From NCBI GenBank assembly GCA_002305715.1, contig DBQD01000036.1, positions 81,813-145,812 of the forward strand: a stretch of 64,000 nt of DNA, given 5' to 3'. The notes under the pieces were generated by a model. That model saw only the letters and a program-made list of their open reading frames with translations. It was not told where the DNA came from and did no database searches. Each line of letters begins with the position of its first letter. Position 1 is the stretch's first letter. Source of the DNA: Proteiniphilum sp. UBA1403. Its GTDB lineage: Bacteria; Bacteroidota; Bacteroidia; Bacteroidales; Dysgonomonadaceae. The position numbers and the translations under genes are program-made. Shown here piece after piece: positions 39,145 to 48,175 of the stretch.

Positions 39145-40617
39145 ATGTACCTATTGGGATATGACATCGGGAGTTCATCAGTAAAGGCTGCGCTGGTGAA
39201 TGTTGAAACAGGAAAGATCGTGGCATCGGATTATTTTCCAAAAACCGAGATGCCCATGCAGGCAAAACAGGCTGGCTGGGCAGAACAAGATCCGGAGATG
39301 TGGTGGAGCAACCTAAAGCTGGCTAATGCCTCGGTATTGGCTCAATCGAACGTTTATCCGCAAGATATCAAAGCAATTGGAATCTCCTGGCAGATGCATG
39401 GTCTGGTGCTGGTGGACAAAAATCGTCAGTTGCTGCGCCCCTCCATCATTTGGTGCGATAGCCGTGCAGTGCCCTACGGAGAAAAGGCATTCAAGGCTAT
39501 CGGAGAAGAGAAAGCATTGTCGCACCTACTCAATTCACCCGGTAACTTTACCGCTTCCAAACTTGCTTGGGTAAAAGAAAATGAACCCGAACTTTATGAA
39601 CGGATCGACAAGGTCATGCTTCCAGGGGACTACATCGCCATGAAGCTGACCGATGAGATTGGCATCACCATGGAGGGACTTTCGGAAGGAATATTTTGGG
39701 ACTTCAAAGAAAACTGCATCTCGCAGGATGTCTTGAATTACTTTGGCTTTGATCAGGATATGCTCCCTCCACTGACACCCGTCTTTGGAATCCAGGGAAA
39801 AGTAACTGCCGCCGCAGCACAAGAACTTGGACTGCAAGAAGGTACTCCAGTAAGCTACCGTGCAGGTGACCAACCCAACAATGCCGTCTCACTCAATGTA
39901 TTCAACCCAGGAGAAATTGCCTCTACAGCTGGCACATCGGGCGTGGTATATGGAGTACTGGATGATGTTAAATATGACCCCCTCTCTCGGGTGAACATCT
40001 TTGCGCACGTGAACCACCAGCCAGCAGCAACCCGCTTGGGTGTGCTTCTCTGCATCAATGGTACGGGTATCCTCAACTCTTGGATTAAAAAGAACATAGT
40101 ACCCGCCAACATCGATTACAACGGCATGAATGAGCTGGCAGCCCAATCGCCCATCGGCGCCAGGGGTATCTCAGTGATTCCATTCGGAAACGGTGCAGAG
40201 AGGGTACTGGAAAACAAAGATAGTGGGAGCTCTTTCCACGGTATCAATTTCAATATTCATTCACTGGCGGATATCCTCCGTGCTGCGCAGGAGGGAATTG
40301 TCTTCTCTTTCCAATATGGTATGGAAATAATGAAGGGGCTGGGTATGGACATTAAGGTGATCAAAGCCGGAAATGCCAACATGTTCCTCAGTCCGATCTT
40401 CCGGGAGACCCTTGCCTCCGTAAGTGGAGCTGTCATTGAACTCTACGACACAGACGGAGCAGCAGGCGCTGCCAAAGCTGCCGGTATTGGTGCCGGTATT
40501 TATGCATCCCACCAGGAAGCATTTGCATCCCTTACAAAGATCCGTACAGTGACACCCGATACCACCCAGGTCGATAGATACCAAGAGGCTTACAATCAGT
40601 GGAAAAAATACATTTAA
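39145..40617 (+). CDS. xylB: Xylulokinase
   Basis: This 490-residue FGGY-family kinase has the ATP-binding LLGYDIGSSSVKAAL at the N-terminus, the substrate region ISWQMHGLVLVD and WCDSRA, and the phosphate motif STAGTSGVVYG. It phosphorylates D-xylulose made by the next gene product. Order xylB-xylA with a 40-base gap is common in Bacteroidota. The D-xylulose assignment rests on the isomerase neighbour; the family also contains kinases for other sugars. Confidence 0.95.
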   Translation: MYLLGYDIGSSSVKAALVNVETGKIVASDYFPKTEMPMQAKQAGWAEQDPEMWWSNLKLANASVLAQSNVYPQDIKAIGISWQMHGLVLVDKNRQLLRPSIIWCDSRAVPYGEKAFKAIGEEKALSHLLNSPGNFTASKLAWVKENEPELYERIDKVMLPGDYIAMKLTDEIGITMEGLSEGIFWDFKENCISQDVLNYFGFDQDMLPPLTPVFGIQGKVTAAAAQELGLQEGTPVSYRAGDQPNNAVSLNVFNPGEIASTAGTSGVVYGVLDDVKYDPLSRVNIFAHVNHQPAATRLGVLLCINGTGILNSWIKKNIVPANIDYNGMNELAAQSPIGARGISVIPFGNGAERVLENKDSGSSFHGINFNIHSLADILRAAQEGIVFSFQYGMEIMKGLGMDIKVIKAGNANMFLSPIFRETLASVSGAVIELYDTDGAAGAAKAAGIGAGIYASHQEAFASLTKIRTVTPDTTQVDRYQEAYNQWKKYI

Positions 40618-40657
40618 TACATAACATAAATAACTAACATTTCTAATTATTACAAAA

Positions 40658-41989
40658 ATGGCAACAGAAAACAATGTAAAAGAATTTTTCCCCGGAATTG
40701 GAAAAATCAAATTTGAAGGTAAGGAAAGCCGCAACCCGCTAGCATTCCGCTACTATGATGCAGAAAAAGTGGTCTATGGCCGCAAGATGAAAGACTGGTT
40801 CAAATTCTCTATGGCTTACTGGCATACACTTTGTGCAGAGTCGAGCGATCCATTTGGAGAAGAAACCAAAGATTTCGAATGGAACAACGGCAACGATGCA
40901 CTTGAAAGAGCAAAAAAGAAACTCGATGCAGGCTTTGAGTTCATGCAGAAAATAGGCATCGAATACTTCTGCTTCCATGATGTAGACTTGATTGAAGAAG
41001 GCAACTCATTGGAAGAATATGAAGCCAATCTAAAAGCAATCGTAGCCTATGCAAAAGAAAAAATGGCTGAAACCGGCATCAAATTGCTGTGGGGTACTGC
41101 CAATGTTTTCAGCAACAAACGTTACATGAATGGTGCTGCTACCAATCCTAACTTTGAAAGTGTTGCATTTGCAGCTACACAAATCAAGAATGCATTGGAT
41201 GCAACCATCGAATTAGGAGGTGAAAACTATGTATTCTGGGGCGGACGTGAAGGTTATATGAGTTTGCTCAATACCGACATGAAACGTGAGAAAGAACACC
41301 TTGCAATGATGTTGGGCAAAGCACGCGATTATGCACGTGCAAAAGGATTCAAAGGAACCTTCTTCATTGAACCCAAACCAATGGAACCCACCAAGCACCA
41401 ATATGATGTGGATGCAGAAACAGTAATTGGTTTCCTCCGTGCTCACGGTCTCGACAAAGATTTCAAACTGAACGTGGAGGTGAACCACGCTACATTGGCT
41501 GGTCACACATTTGAACACGATCTACAGTGTGCGGCTGATGCCGGTATGTTGGGATCTATCGATGCGAACCGCGGTGACTATCAGAACGGATGGGATACCG
41601 ACCAGTTCCCCATCGATGTATATGAATTGACTCAAGCTATGCTGGTAATTCTCCAAAGTGGTGGTTTGCAAGGTGGTGGTACAAACTTCGATGCCAAGAC
41701 CCGTCGTAATTCTACCGATATGGAAGATATATTCATTGCTCACATTGCCGGTATGGATGCATTTGCTCGTGCGTTAGAAGCTGCTGCAGGTATTCTGGAA
41801 GAATCACCCTACTTAGCAATGCGCAAAGAACGTTACGCTTCTTTCGATAGCGGTAAGGGTAAAGAATTTGAAGAAGGCAAACTTTCTCTAGAAGACATGC
41901 GCGAATATGCACTGTCATTGGGCAAAGAGCCTGCTCAAATCAGTGGCAAGCAAGAACTCTATGAAGCTATTGTAAATATGTATATCTAA
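40658..41989 (+). CDS. xylA: Xylose isomerase
   Basis: This 443-residue class II xylose isomerase has catalytic His107 and Asp110 in YFCFHDVD, the metal-binding FIEPKP and LNVEVNHATLAGH blocks, and SIDANRGD and GWDTDQFP near the second metal. It converts D-xylose to D-xylulose. It is the last gene of the xylan operon, closed by a strong terminator 28 bases on. Length and motifs are fully canonical. Confidence 0.97.
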   Translation: MATENNVKEFFPGIGKIKFEGKESRNPLAFRYYDAEKVVYGRKMKDWFKFSMAYWHTLCAESSDPFGEETKDFEWNNGNDALERAKKKLDAGFEFMQKIGIEYFCFHDVDLIEEGNSLEEYEANLKAIVAYAKEKMAETGIKLLWGTANVFSNKRYMNGAATNPNFESVAFAATQIKNALDATIELGGENYVFWGGREGYMSLLNTDMKREKEHLAMMLGKARDYARAKGFKGTFFIEPKPMEPTKHQYDVDAETVIGFLRAHGLDKDFKLNVEVNHATLAGHTFEHDLQCAADAGMLGSIDANRGDYQNGWDTDQFPIDVYELTQAMLVILQSGGLQGGGTNFDAKTRRNSTDMEDIFIAHIAGMDAFARALEAAAGILEESPYLAMRKERYASFDSGKGKEFEEGKLSLEDMREYALSLGKEPAQISGKQELYEAIVNMYI

Positions 41990-42016
41990 TTTTCGGTAGC
42001 TGAAATAAAAAAGGTG

Positions 42017-42057
42017 AAAAGCCGTCTCATGGTAACACATGAGATGGCCTTTCTTTT
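42017..42057 (+). terminator. Intrinsic terminator after xylA
   Basis: AAAAGCCGTCTCATG (42017-42031) pairs with CATGAGATGGCCTTT (42038-42052), with one G-T wobble and a 6-base loop, and CTTTT follows. This is a regular rho-independent terminator for the + strand. Confidence 0.85.
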
Positions 42058-42081
42058 AAATTAGTCCGCTACACCCTCATA

Positions 42082-42150
42082 TCCTCCTTATACCATCCTT
42101 ATAAAAATATAAGCGAAATATAAGGAATATATAAGGCATATACGGAGTAT
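42082..42150. repeat. Cluster of 11-bp TATAAGG-type repeats, two inverted and four direct
   Basis: The 324-base space between xylA and the convergent operon holds six related 11-base units. Two are in minus orientation (TCCTCCTTATA at 42082, CCATCCTTATA at 42093). Four are in plus orientation (ATATAAGCGAA at 42107, ATATAAGGAAT at 42118, ATATAAGGCAT at 42129, ATACGGAGTAT at 42140). The period is one helical turn. They lie between two terminators, and no gene is visible here. The function is unknown. Confidence 0.6.
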
Positions 42151-42232
42151 GTCCCTTGTTGAATCAGACTTTCTCAACATTATTTTTCTGCTTTTCTTAG
42201 CATACTCCCATACCTAACGGTGATGGTACAAG

Positions 42233-42269
42233 CAAAAAAAAGCTGTTTCAAGAAAGATCTTGAAACAGC
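42233..42269 (-). terminator. Intrinsic terminator of the minus-strand operon
   Basis: GCTGTTTCAAG (42242-42252) and CTTGAAACAGC (42259-42269) form a perfect 11-bp stem with a 6-base loop. On the minus strand the stem is followed by a run of eight T. It ends the seven-gene operon 45 bases after the last stop. Confidence 0.9.
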
Positions 42270-42313
42270 CAGTAGATGACTTTTTGATTTGTCTCCCTAT
42301 TGGGGATGACGGG

Positions 42314-43615
42314 TTACTTTACATTAAATGCAACGCGCAAATCTTCTATTTCCTCATCACCTATAGGTTGAAGAGGTCCAATAGCAGCAGCCATTACCAG
42401 TGAGTTTGCCGAGAACTCAGCCACCTCAAGGTAATCGAATGTATTTAAAAGTTTATCTCCTGTAACAAATACACTATCATTTTCCACTAAGACAACACGG
42501 TTCTTTTGGAACATTTTTGCCACGCTGTCTACATCGTTATAGATCAATCCAAATGGAATGGAGGGAACATCCTGCAAGAAGATCCAACTTTCGGGAATGG
42601 TGCGCACATCGAACTTGGTGCCGCTCACTGCATTCGCCATTAGATTCACCGGTTGGGTGCAAATGATGGAATTGATGTGGGGGTTAAGCTGATAAATACG
42701 TTGGTGCAAAGCAACAGAACGACTTGGTGTCTTACCCGCTTCAGCCATCCCGTTTTTAATTTGTACAATATCGCTTGGTACAATATCCCACCGGGCCACA
42801 TTGCTGGGTGTTATCAGGAAGTCGTTACTATCGCCCCACCTTACAGAAACTGTCCCATAGGTTGAAATCATCAAACCCTGATTACAAGCTCGGCGTATGA
42901 TATTTACCATATCGGTCCGAATGGCTCTCTCATCGGAGGGGTGATGAATATCCATTGAATGTGCTACATTGGATGGCAGGTGGTGTACATACTGAGATAC
43001 CTGCTCATCTGAAAGGTAGTTCACCTGTCCCAATCGTTTAGCATTCACAATGGTGCGACAACAAAATTCAAGGGTTTCAAAGCGCTGGTAGGCATCCATC
43101 ATATCTGTTCCTCCCAGCACAACGCCATGATTTTCCATGATCACCGCTTTGTAGTTGCCTTCCCGGAATTCATGGGCAATTTTTTCACCCAGATCTTCAC
43201 TGCCTGGAGTTCCATAGGGAGCAAAGCCAATATCGCCACAAATATTGTGAGCCTGTGGCACAATCTTCGTATCGGGTACAATTCCAGCAATACTGAATGC
43301 GACCAAAGCGGGTGGATGGGCATGAATGATGGCCGTCAATTCCGGACGTGCTGCGTAGATTGCTTTGTGAAAAGGTAGTTCTGATGAAGGTTTGTGAGGA
43401 CCGATTACGGTACCATCTTTTTTCACCTGCATGATATCCTTCTCGTTGAGTGAGCCTTTATCTACCCCTGAAGGAGTTATCCAGATATCACCATTCCGAT
43501 CACGGATAGAGATATTTCCACCCGAGGTAGTGGTCATGCCACTTTTATAGATTCTTCCGATGATCACATTAATCTGTTCCACCGGATGCATTAAGTTTAC
43601 ATCTAATTGTTTCAT
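42314..43615 (-). CDS. Tandem class II aldolase/adducin protein, second half degenerate
   Basis: This 433-residue protein contains two class II aldolase domains in tandem (about 8-200 and 225-425). The first keeps every zinc ligand of fuculose-1-phosphate aldolase: Glu79 (SSELPFH), His98 and His100 (HAHPP), and His163 (ENHG). The second has lost them: SVALH replaces the Glu motif, CTQPVN the His pair and ENDS the last His. So one half is catalytic and the other structural or regulatory. It probably cleaves or isomerises a phosphorylated ketose; L-rhamnulose-1-phosphate is a candidate, given the rhamnose operon opposite. It is the last gene of the operon, 85 bases after the dehydrogenase gene. 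Confidence 0.82.
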   Translation of the reverse strand: MKQLDVNLMHPVEQINVIIGRIYKSGMTTTSGGNISIRDRNGDIWITPSGVDKGSLNEKDIMQVKKDGTVIGPHKPSSELPFHKAIYAARPELTAIIHAHPPALVAFSIAGIVPDTKIVPQAHNICGDIGFAPYGTPGSEDLGEKIAHEFREGNYKAVIMENHGVVLGGTDMMDAYQRFETLEFCCRTIVNAKRLGQVNYLSDEQVSQYVHHLPSNVAHSMDIHHPSDERAIRTDMVNIIRRACNQGLMISTYGTVSVRWGDSNDFLITPSNVARWDIVPSDIVQIKNGMAEAGKTPSRSVALHQRIYQLNPHINSIICTQPVNLMANAVSGTKFDVRTIPESWIFLQDVPSIPFGLIYNDVDSVAKMFQKNRVVLVENDSVFVTGDKLLNTFDYLEVAEFSANSLVMAAAIGPLQPIGDEEIEDLRVAFNVK

Positions 43616-43700
43616 ATGTGTATGTAGCGATCAGTTATCAGCCATCTGCATGGTATACGCAGTTATAATGCTCATGCAGCCACTTTAAAACAATGATCCA

Positions 43701-44975
43701 TTATAATTTATGATAGTACTTCAACAAATAGGCCTCCGCTTCCACACTCCATAACCCCTTGTTTTTGTTGCAGATAAGCGCCAGCACTCGGAAAAGTTCG
43801 TTGGATTCACCCAGCTTCTCGAAATCGGCAATGGGGGTCAGAGGCATATCGATGTGAGTGTAGATCAATTTCTTTCCGCCGGGTATATGGGGGAGGTTGT
43901 TGGTCGCCTCAGCCACTGCATCCAGTCCGCCGATATGAGTTATAAGTCCGGCAGGATCGAGTCCCTTCGACATGATGCTGAGTGCTTCTACCATGTCGTC
44001 GTTGTTACCTCCACTCGTACCTACAATATGTGTATAAGCATAATGTACGTTGTAGAAGTTGAGCATCGCACTAAAAGTAGGATCTCCGGGACCTGCAAAG
44101 AAGTTGAGGCACCCGTCGAAGGCGAGGATGGCATCTCCCTGCTCCACGACCGGTTTCACAGGTGCAAAGACAAATACATCGTTGTATCCTTTATCGTTGC
44201 TAAGGGCCTTCAGCACTTTCACGGGATCCTGCATATCTCCGGTATTCACATAATGTAGGTCGATACCCCTTGAGGCCGCAAATTCAACGGTATAGATAGA
44301 CGCAGCACGATTGAGTCGGGTCTGGTCCACATCGGTCACCACCAGTAACGCGGGCTTACGGTCCTCCCTATGTAGTACATAATTGATGGCAGCGAGTCCC
44401 ATGGGACCCACTCCGGCCAAAATCGCCATCTTTCCACCATCCACAATTTCCATTTGATGGACATAGCTTCCAGGCTTGGTATGGTAGTTGGCATGCATGG
44501 CTCCAATAACACAAGAGAGTGGCTCAGCCAACGAAGCGGGGTAATAACCCTCTCCGTGATATGCCAGTAGGCAATCATTTTCCATCACCTCATTGGGGAT
44601 GATGACGTAAGTAGCATCTCCTCCAATGTATTTATAGCTGTATCCGGGAGCACTCAAAATTCCCACCGGACCATTTTCGTAATAGAGTGCGGGCTGAATA
44701 GAGAATTTGTCGCCGACTTTAAATTTATCAGCCCATTTGGCGCCTACCTCTAGCAGTTCACCTGCAAACTCATGACCGATGATAATCGGATTTTCGGCTA
44801 CGTCATCGGGAATACGCTTGTGATCGGTCCCCTGCGACGATGCTTTGTAGGAGGACATACAGAGTGAATCGGAGACCACCTTGGCTAGTATTTCATCCTC
44901 TTTTATTTGAGGCAATTCAAACTCTTCCAGTCGAAGGTCCTTTTTCCCATAAAGTCTTACTGCTCTTGTCTTCAT
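43701..44975 (-). CDS. Zinc-dependent alcohol dehydrogenase (MDR), sorbose-1-phosphate reductase-like
   Basis: This 424-residue medium-chain dehydrogenase has the catalytic zinc ligands Cys in DSLCMSS and His-Glu in IGHEFAG, with a further conserved region ASLAEPLSCV. The four-cysteine structural zinc site of classical alcohol dehydrogenases is absent. The Rossmann part shows LAGVGPMGLAAI and VVTDVDQTRL, an Asp-ended strand that favours NAD. The N-terminus (SLCMSSYKA, HKRIPDDV) reminds me of L-sorbose-1-phosphate reductases, though this is recall, not a search. It may oxidise or reduce a sugar phosphate or an aldehyde made by the neighbouring aldolases. Confidence 0.8.
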   Translation of the reverse strand: MKTRAVRLYGKKDLRLEEFELPQIKEDEILAKVVSDSLCMSSYKASSQGTDHKRIPDDVAENPIIIGHEFAGELLEVGAKWADKFKVGDKFSIQPALYYENGPVGILSAPGYSYKYIGGDATYVIIPNEVMENDCLLAYHGEGYYPASLAEPLSCVIGAMHANYHTKPGSYVHQMEIVDGGKMAILAGVGPMGLAAINYVLHREDRKPALLVVTDVDQTRLNRAASIYTVEFAASRGIDLHYVNTGDMQDPVKVLKALSNDKGYNDVFVFAPVKPVVEQGDAILAFDGCLNFFAGPGDPTFSAMLNFYNVHYAYTHIVGTSGGNNDDMVEALSIMSKGLDPAGLITHIGGLDAVAEATNNLPHIPGGKKLIYTHIDMPLTPIADFEKLGESNELFRVLALICNKNKGLWSVEAEAYLLKYYHKL

Positions 44976-44997
44976 CTTTTTTTGTGATTTATCGTTG

Positions 44998-46956
44998 CTA
45001 ATTCAACATTACCTGCCCTCCGGTTATGGGTAGTGCCTGCCCTGTTTCACCGCATTGCTCCATCAAGTAAAGTACCCCCTTGGTTACATCGGCTGGAGTA
45101 CATCCCTTACCCATGGGTACTTTCGACAAGTAGAACGTTTTCACATCCTCCACTGTTTTGGCACCGGGTACTTTTCCTGCTTTCAAATACTGCACAAAGA
45201 GGCCGTTTTCGGGATCGCTCCAGAGGGGTCCTTCATAGAAGTTACCCGGACAGATGGCATTCACCTTAATACGAAAGGGAGCTAGCTCCAGCGCGAAGGA
45301 CTGCGTGAGACCGATACCGCCAAACTTACCACCGGCATAGGCAAAATTTGCCTTACTGCCCTCAAGTCCCGATTTGGAGTTGATTTGGATGATGTCGGCA
45401 AAATAATCATCCGGGGCATACCAAGTTTGATGTTTCATTACCCGACTGACCACCTTGGTTGCATAAAAATAGGCATTGTAGTTGATGCGGGTGACTAAAT
45501 CAAAATTTTCGGGAGTCATCTCTTCCAGTCCTCCTGCCCGTAAGACACCTGCGTTGCTGATAAAACAATCGATGGCGCCGAACATGCAGACCGTTTCCCG
45601 AACTAGATTCTCAAGACTTGTGATGTCTGCGACGTTGGTCTTGACGAAAAGGGACTGGTTACTTTTTGCCATACAATTGAAATTGGCCGTTGTTGCTTTA
45701 CCCACCTCTTCGTTCAAATCGGCCACCACAATGTTGGCTCCTTCCGGAAGGAGGCAACGCCCAATACCTTCCCCAAAACCTTGAGCAGCACCGGTAATGA
45801 TAATGGTCCTGTTCTCTGCACGGCCTTTGGAAGCGATAGCTGCAACGCTACGACGATAGTTCTCCACTTCCCAGTTATCGATAAAAATGATCTGTTCCTG
45901 CGTCATTGGGTGCGGTCCACCAAACGAATTCGTAAGCCAGGCTATTTTCATCGCATCTTCGAATACATCGAGGATGATGTCACACTGTTTAGCATTATCA
46001 CCCGCAGCAACCAATCCGATACCCTTTATAAGCAACACCTTTGGTTGATAGCCGAACTTTTCTGTAAAGGAGGCAATCTCCTTTATTGCTTCAGAGAGGA
46101 TCAAGTCGGTAGATTCTTGTTGCAGGAAGAGATAGTTTGATTTACAGTAGACAATCGCATCCGGAATGAACGGTTTGACTAAATCCTGCTGATTCTCTGT
46201 ATGGGTATAATGAGCAATTAAGGCATTGTTCCGCACCCGTAACGTTTTCAATTCCTTCTTGGAAAGCATCATCCGCAATGCGGGGAGTATCTCCACCACA
46301 TTTTGAGAGGGGGCTATTTCTCCCGATGGCAATGGATTGACTACAGCTCTTTCAAGTTGATTCAGGATATCGGTATACATAGCCTTGATCTCCTCAATGG
46401 TGTTGGATGCCACGAAGATACCGTGGTTTTGCAACCAGATTACCTTCGGCTCCTCACCAAAGGAAGCCCGATAGGATTTGATACGTTCATATACCTTTTT
46501 AAACAAAAGATATCCGGGATCTGTGTACTCCACAAAAAGCATTTTGTCGCCAAACAACCTTTTCAGGGAGGCTTCGGCATCTTGTGCGCACATCAGAGCA
46601 TTCACTGCAGTGGGGTGCAGATGCACCACAAAAGGATATTCTATGACGTTGTGCATCGACGTTTCCACAGAGGGACGTTTCCCTTTCGTGAGTGTTGCAG
46701 CAGCCAGATCGTTTTTCACCTGCTCCTCTCTTTCCTCGGGATTGTTGCTGTATACTTTCTCCGACAAGAGGTTTAGCTTTTTCCTGTCGAGTATTGCAAA
46801 CCCCTCTTCAGTGATGGTAGCAAGCGAAAAGCCGCTAGCCTTCACCCATATCTTTTCGCTGTTCTTGTATGAGGTATTTCCACCACCGGCAATCACGAAA
46901 CGATTGTCGTGGCCATAAAATTGGGATATCTCAATCAGCTGTTGTAGCTCCTTCAT
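44998..46956 (-). CDS. Bifunctional class II aldolase / short-chain dehydrogenase fusion
   Basis: This 652-residue protein joins an aldolase domain (about 1-240) to an SDR domain (about 382-652) through a second aldolase-like linker region. The aldolase ligands Glu98 (SVETSMH), His112, His114 (HLHP) and His178 (QNHG) are present. The SDR has the nucleotide loop TGAAQGFGEGIG, the NAGVL motif and the catalytic Tyr-x-x-x-Lys in YAGGKFG with a preceding Ser. The architecture is that of RhaEW, which splits L-rhamnulose-1-phosphate and oxidises the L-lactaldehyde. The sequence looks distant from RhaEW as I remember it, so the substrate is open. It overlaps nothing, with 10 bases to the PHP gene. 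Confidence 0.83.
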   Translation of the reverse strand: MKELQQLIEISQFYGHDNRFVIAGGGNTSYKNSEKIWVKASGFSLATITEEGFAILDRKKLNLLSEKVYSNNPEEREEQVKNDLAAATLTKGKRPSVETSMHNVIEYPFVVHLHPTAVNALMCAQDAEASLKRLFGDKMLFVEYTDPGYLLFKKVYERIKSYRASFGEEPKVIWLQNHGIFVASNTIEEIKAMYTDILNQLERAVVNPLPSGEIAPSQNVVEILPALRMMLSKKELKTLRVRNNALIAHYTHTENQQDLVKPFIPDAIVYCKSNYLFLQQESTDLILSEAIKEIASFTEKFGYQPKVLLIKGIGLVAAGDNAKQCDIILDVFEDAMKIAWLTNSFGGPHPMTQEQIIFIDNWEVENYRRSVAAIASKGRAENRTIIITGAAQGFGEGIGRCLLPEGANIVVADLNEEVGKATTANFNCMAKSNQSLFVKTNVADITSLENLVRETVCMFGAIDCFISNAGVLRAGGLEEMTPENFDLVTRINYNAYFYATKVVSRVMKHQTWYAPDDYFADIIQINSKSGLEGSKANFAYAGGKFGGIGLTQSFALELAPFRIKVNAICPGNFYEGPLWSDPENGLFVQYLKAGKVPGAKTVEDVKTFYLSKVPMGKGCTPADVTKGVLYLMEQCGETGQALPITGGQVMLN

Positions 46957-46966
46957 TTTATCTGAT

Positions 46967-48136
46967 TTATTGATTTATACCCAGTTCATGCTTGATGAGC
47001 GTATCGCCCAGCGTAACAAATTCACCTCTTTTCGTCCTGTCTGCTTCTCCATGGGTATCCACATAACCCTCTAGTCCTTGCGCCACTACATATTGATGGG
47101 CAGCAATCAGGCAAGCGCCCTCGTAGTTGATCTGCTTCAGCCTGTCGGTCAGAGGAGCCCTATTTCGGGCAAAGAGTTCAATGGGCTCCATGGTCGGAGA
47201 ATTGTGTTCACTCCCAAAGGTAACCACAAAGCCACGCTCATGGAGATACGTCGCATATTTCTCCAACAACTCCACATTATTTCGAGTGGTGATAAACTCT
47301 ACCGAATGGAAGCCCCGCTCTGTCAGTTGATCGGCCACGCGCTCCATATCCGATTCAAAATCGGTATAGCTACCCTGAGCGTCGTCTGCCAAGAATGGAT
47401 ATGTAGGAATCCCTCCCGCTGCCACAATCATCTCCTGCACCTTCTCCATAGGAAGAAAAGCAGTCGACTCTTCAGGGACAAATGCTGCACCACCAACCTT
47501 CAATAGGTTACCACGAATTTCATTCTCCACCGCAGCAATGTCAGACACGGGCGATTTCATTGCTTTCCCGTTGAAAAGCTTTATCATAAGGGATTGTATT
47601 TCATCTTCATTGTTCTGGCAAACCTCATATACCTTTAGGCGCAATGCCCTTGCCAGATGACGTTCACGAAGGGAGCCACTGGTTAGATCCTGTTTGATTT
47701 GATTTGCATTAAGAACGAAGGGTGCCTCATTCTTCTGTAGATGTTCGTTCAGTTTTGTGCACATTGCCTCAACCTGTCTGTTCGACTCCTCCTGCAGTGT
47801 TGAAAGGATTGCAGCATAGGGCTCGCTCAATTGGAACGGGTGCGATATACCCTTACCGCTGAGGTATGTACGTCCTGGGTTGGCGGGATCATTTACCCGT
47901 AGTCCCGCTTTTTGGTCCGCTTCATTCAGGCTGATGAACTCAATACCAAACAACGGATAGAGTTTCCGTTTTCGGCAGCCATCGGCCCATATATCATACC
48001 CTTTAGTGGTGTAGAAATCATTGATCCCGACTACGCTCACATTTTCCGCTACGGCCCTATCCAGCGCTTCATCGATATCCCGAAAAGCGCTGAATGAATA
48101 GGGAGTGTGTAAATGTGCATTAACATTTAATATCAT
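46967..48136 (-). CDS. PHP-domain metal-dependent phosphoesterase-like protein
   Basis: This 389-residue cytoplasmic protein starts with a PHP metal motif (His8 and His10 in NAHLHTPYSF), then GINDF, FGIEF and a late GSEHN, the usual spread of metal ligands in this superfamily. PHP proteins hydrolyse phosphate esters such as histidinol phosphate. No histidine or DNA-polymerase context exists here. Its place between the 2-oxoacid dehydrogenase genes and the aldolase-SDR gene suggests that it dephosphorylates or hydrolyses a pathway intermediate. I do not know a characterised relative, so the substrate is unassigned. Confidence 0.75.
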   Translation of the reverse strand: MILNVNAHLHTPYSFSAFRDIDEALDRAVAENVSVVGINDFYTTKGYDIWADGCRKRKLYPLFGIEFISLNEADQKAGLRVNDPANPGRTYLSGKGISHPFQLSEPYAAILSTLQEESNRQVEAMCTKLNEHLQKNEAPFVLNANQIKQDLTSGSLRERHLARALRLKVYEVCQNNEDEIQSLMIKLFNGKAMKSPVSDIAAVENEIRGNLLKVGGAAFVPEESTAFLPMEKVQEMIVAAGGIPTYPFLADDAQGSYTDFESDMERVADQLTERGFHSVEFITTRNNVELLEKYATYLHERGFVVTFGSEHNSPTMEPIELFARNRAPLTDRLKQINYEGACLIAAHQYVVAQGLEGYVDTHGEADRTKRGEFVTLGDTLIKHELGINQ

Positions 48137-48175
48137 ACAATTACTTACAAATAAGATGATTGGCTTAACGATACA

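Noticed and set aside
42082..42150. CRISPR array or plasmid-type origin
   Set aside because: Units are only 11 bases, without spacers, and no cas or replication gene is near.
44998..46956. Direct naming of the aldolase-SDR as RhaEW
   Set aside because: The architecture matches, but motifs around the N-terminus differ from RhaEW as I recall it; only a similarity search or assay could decide.
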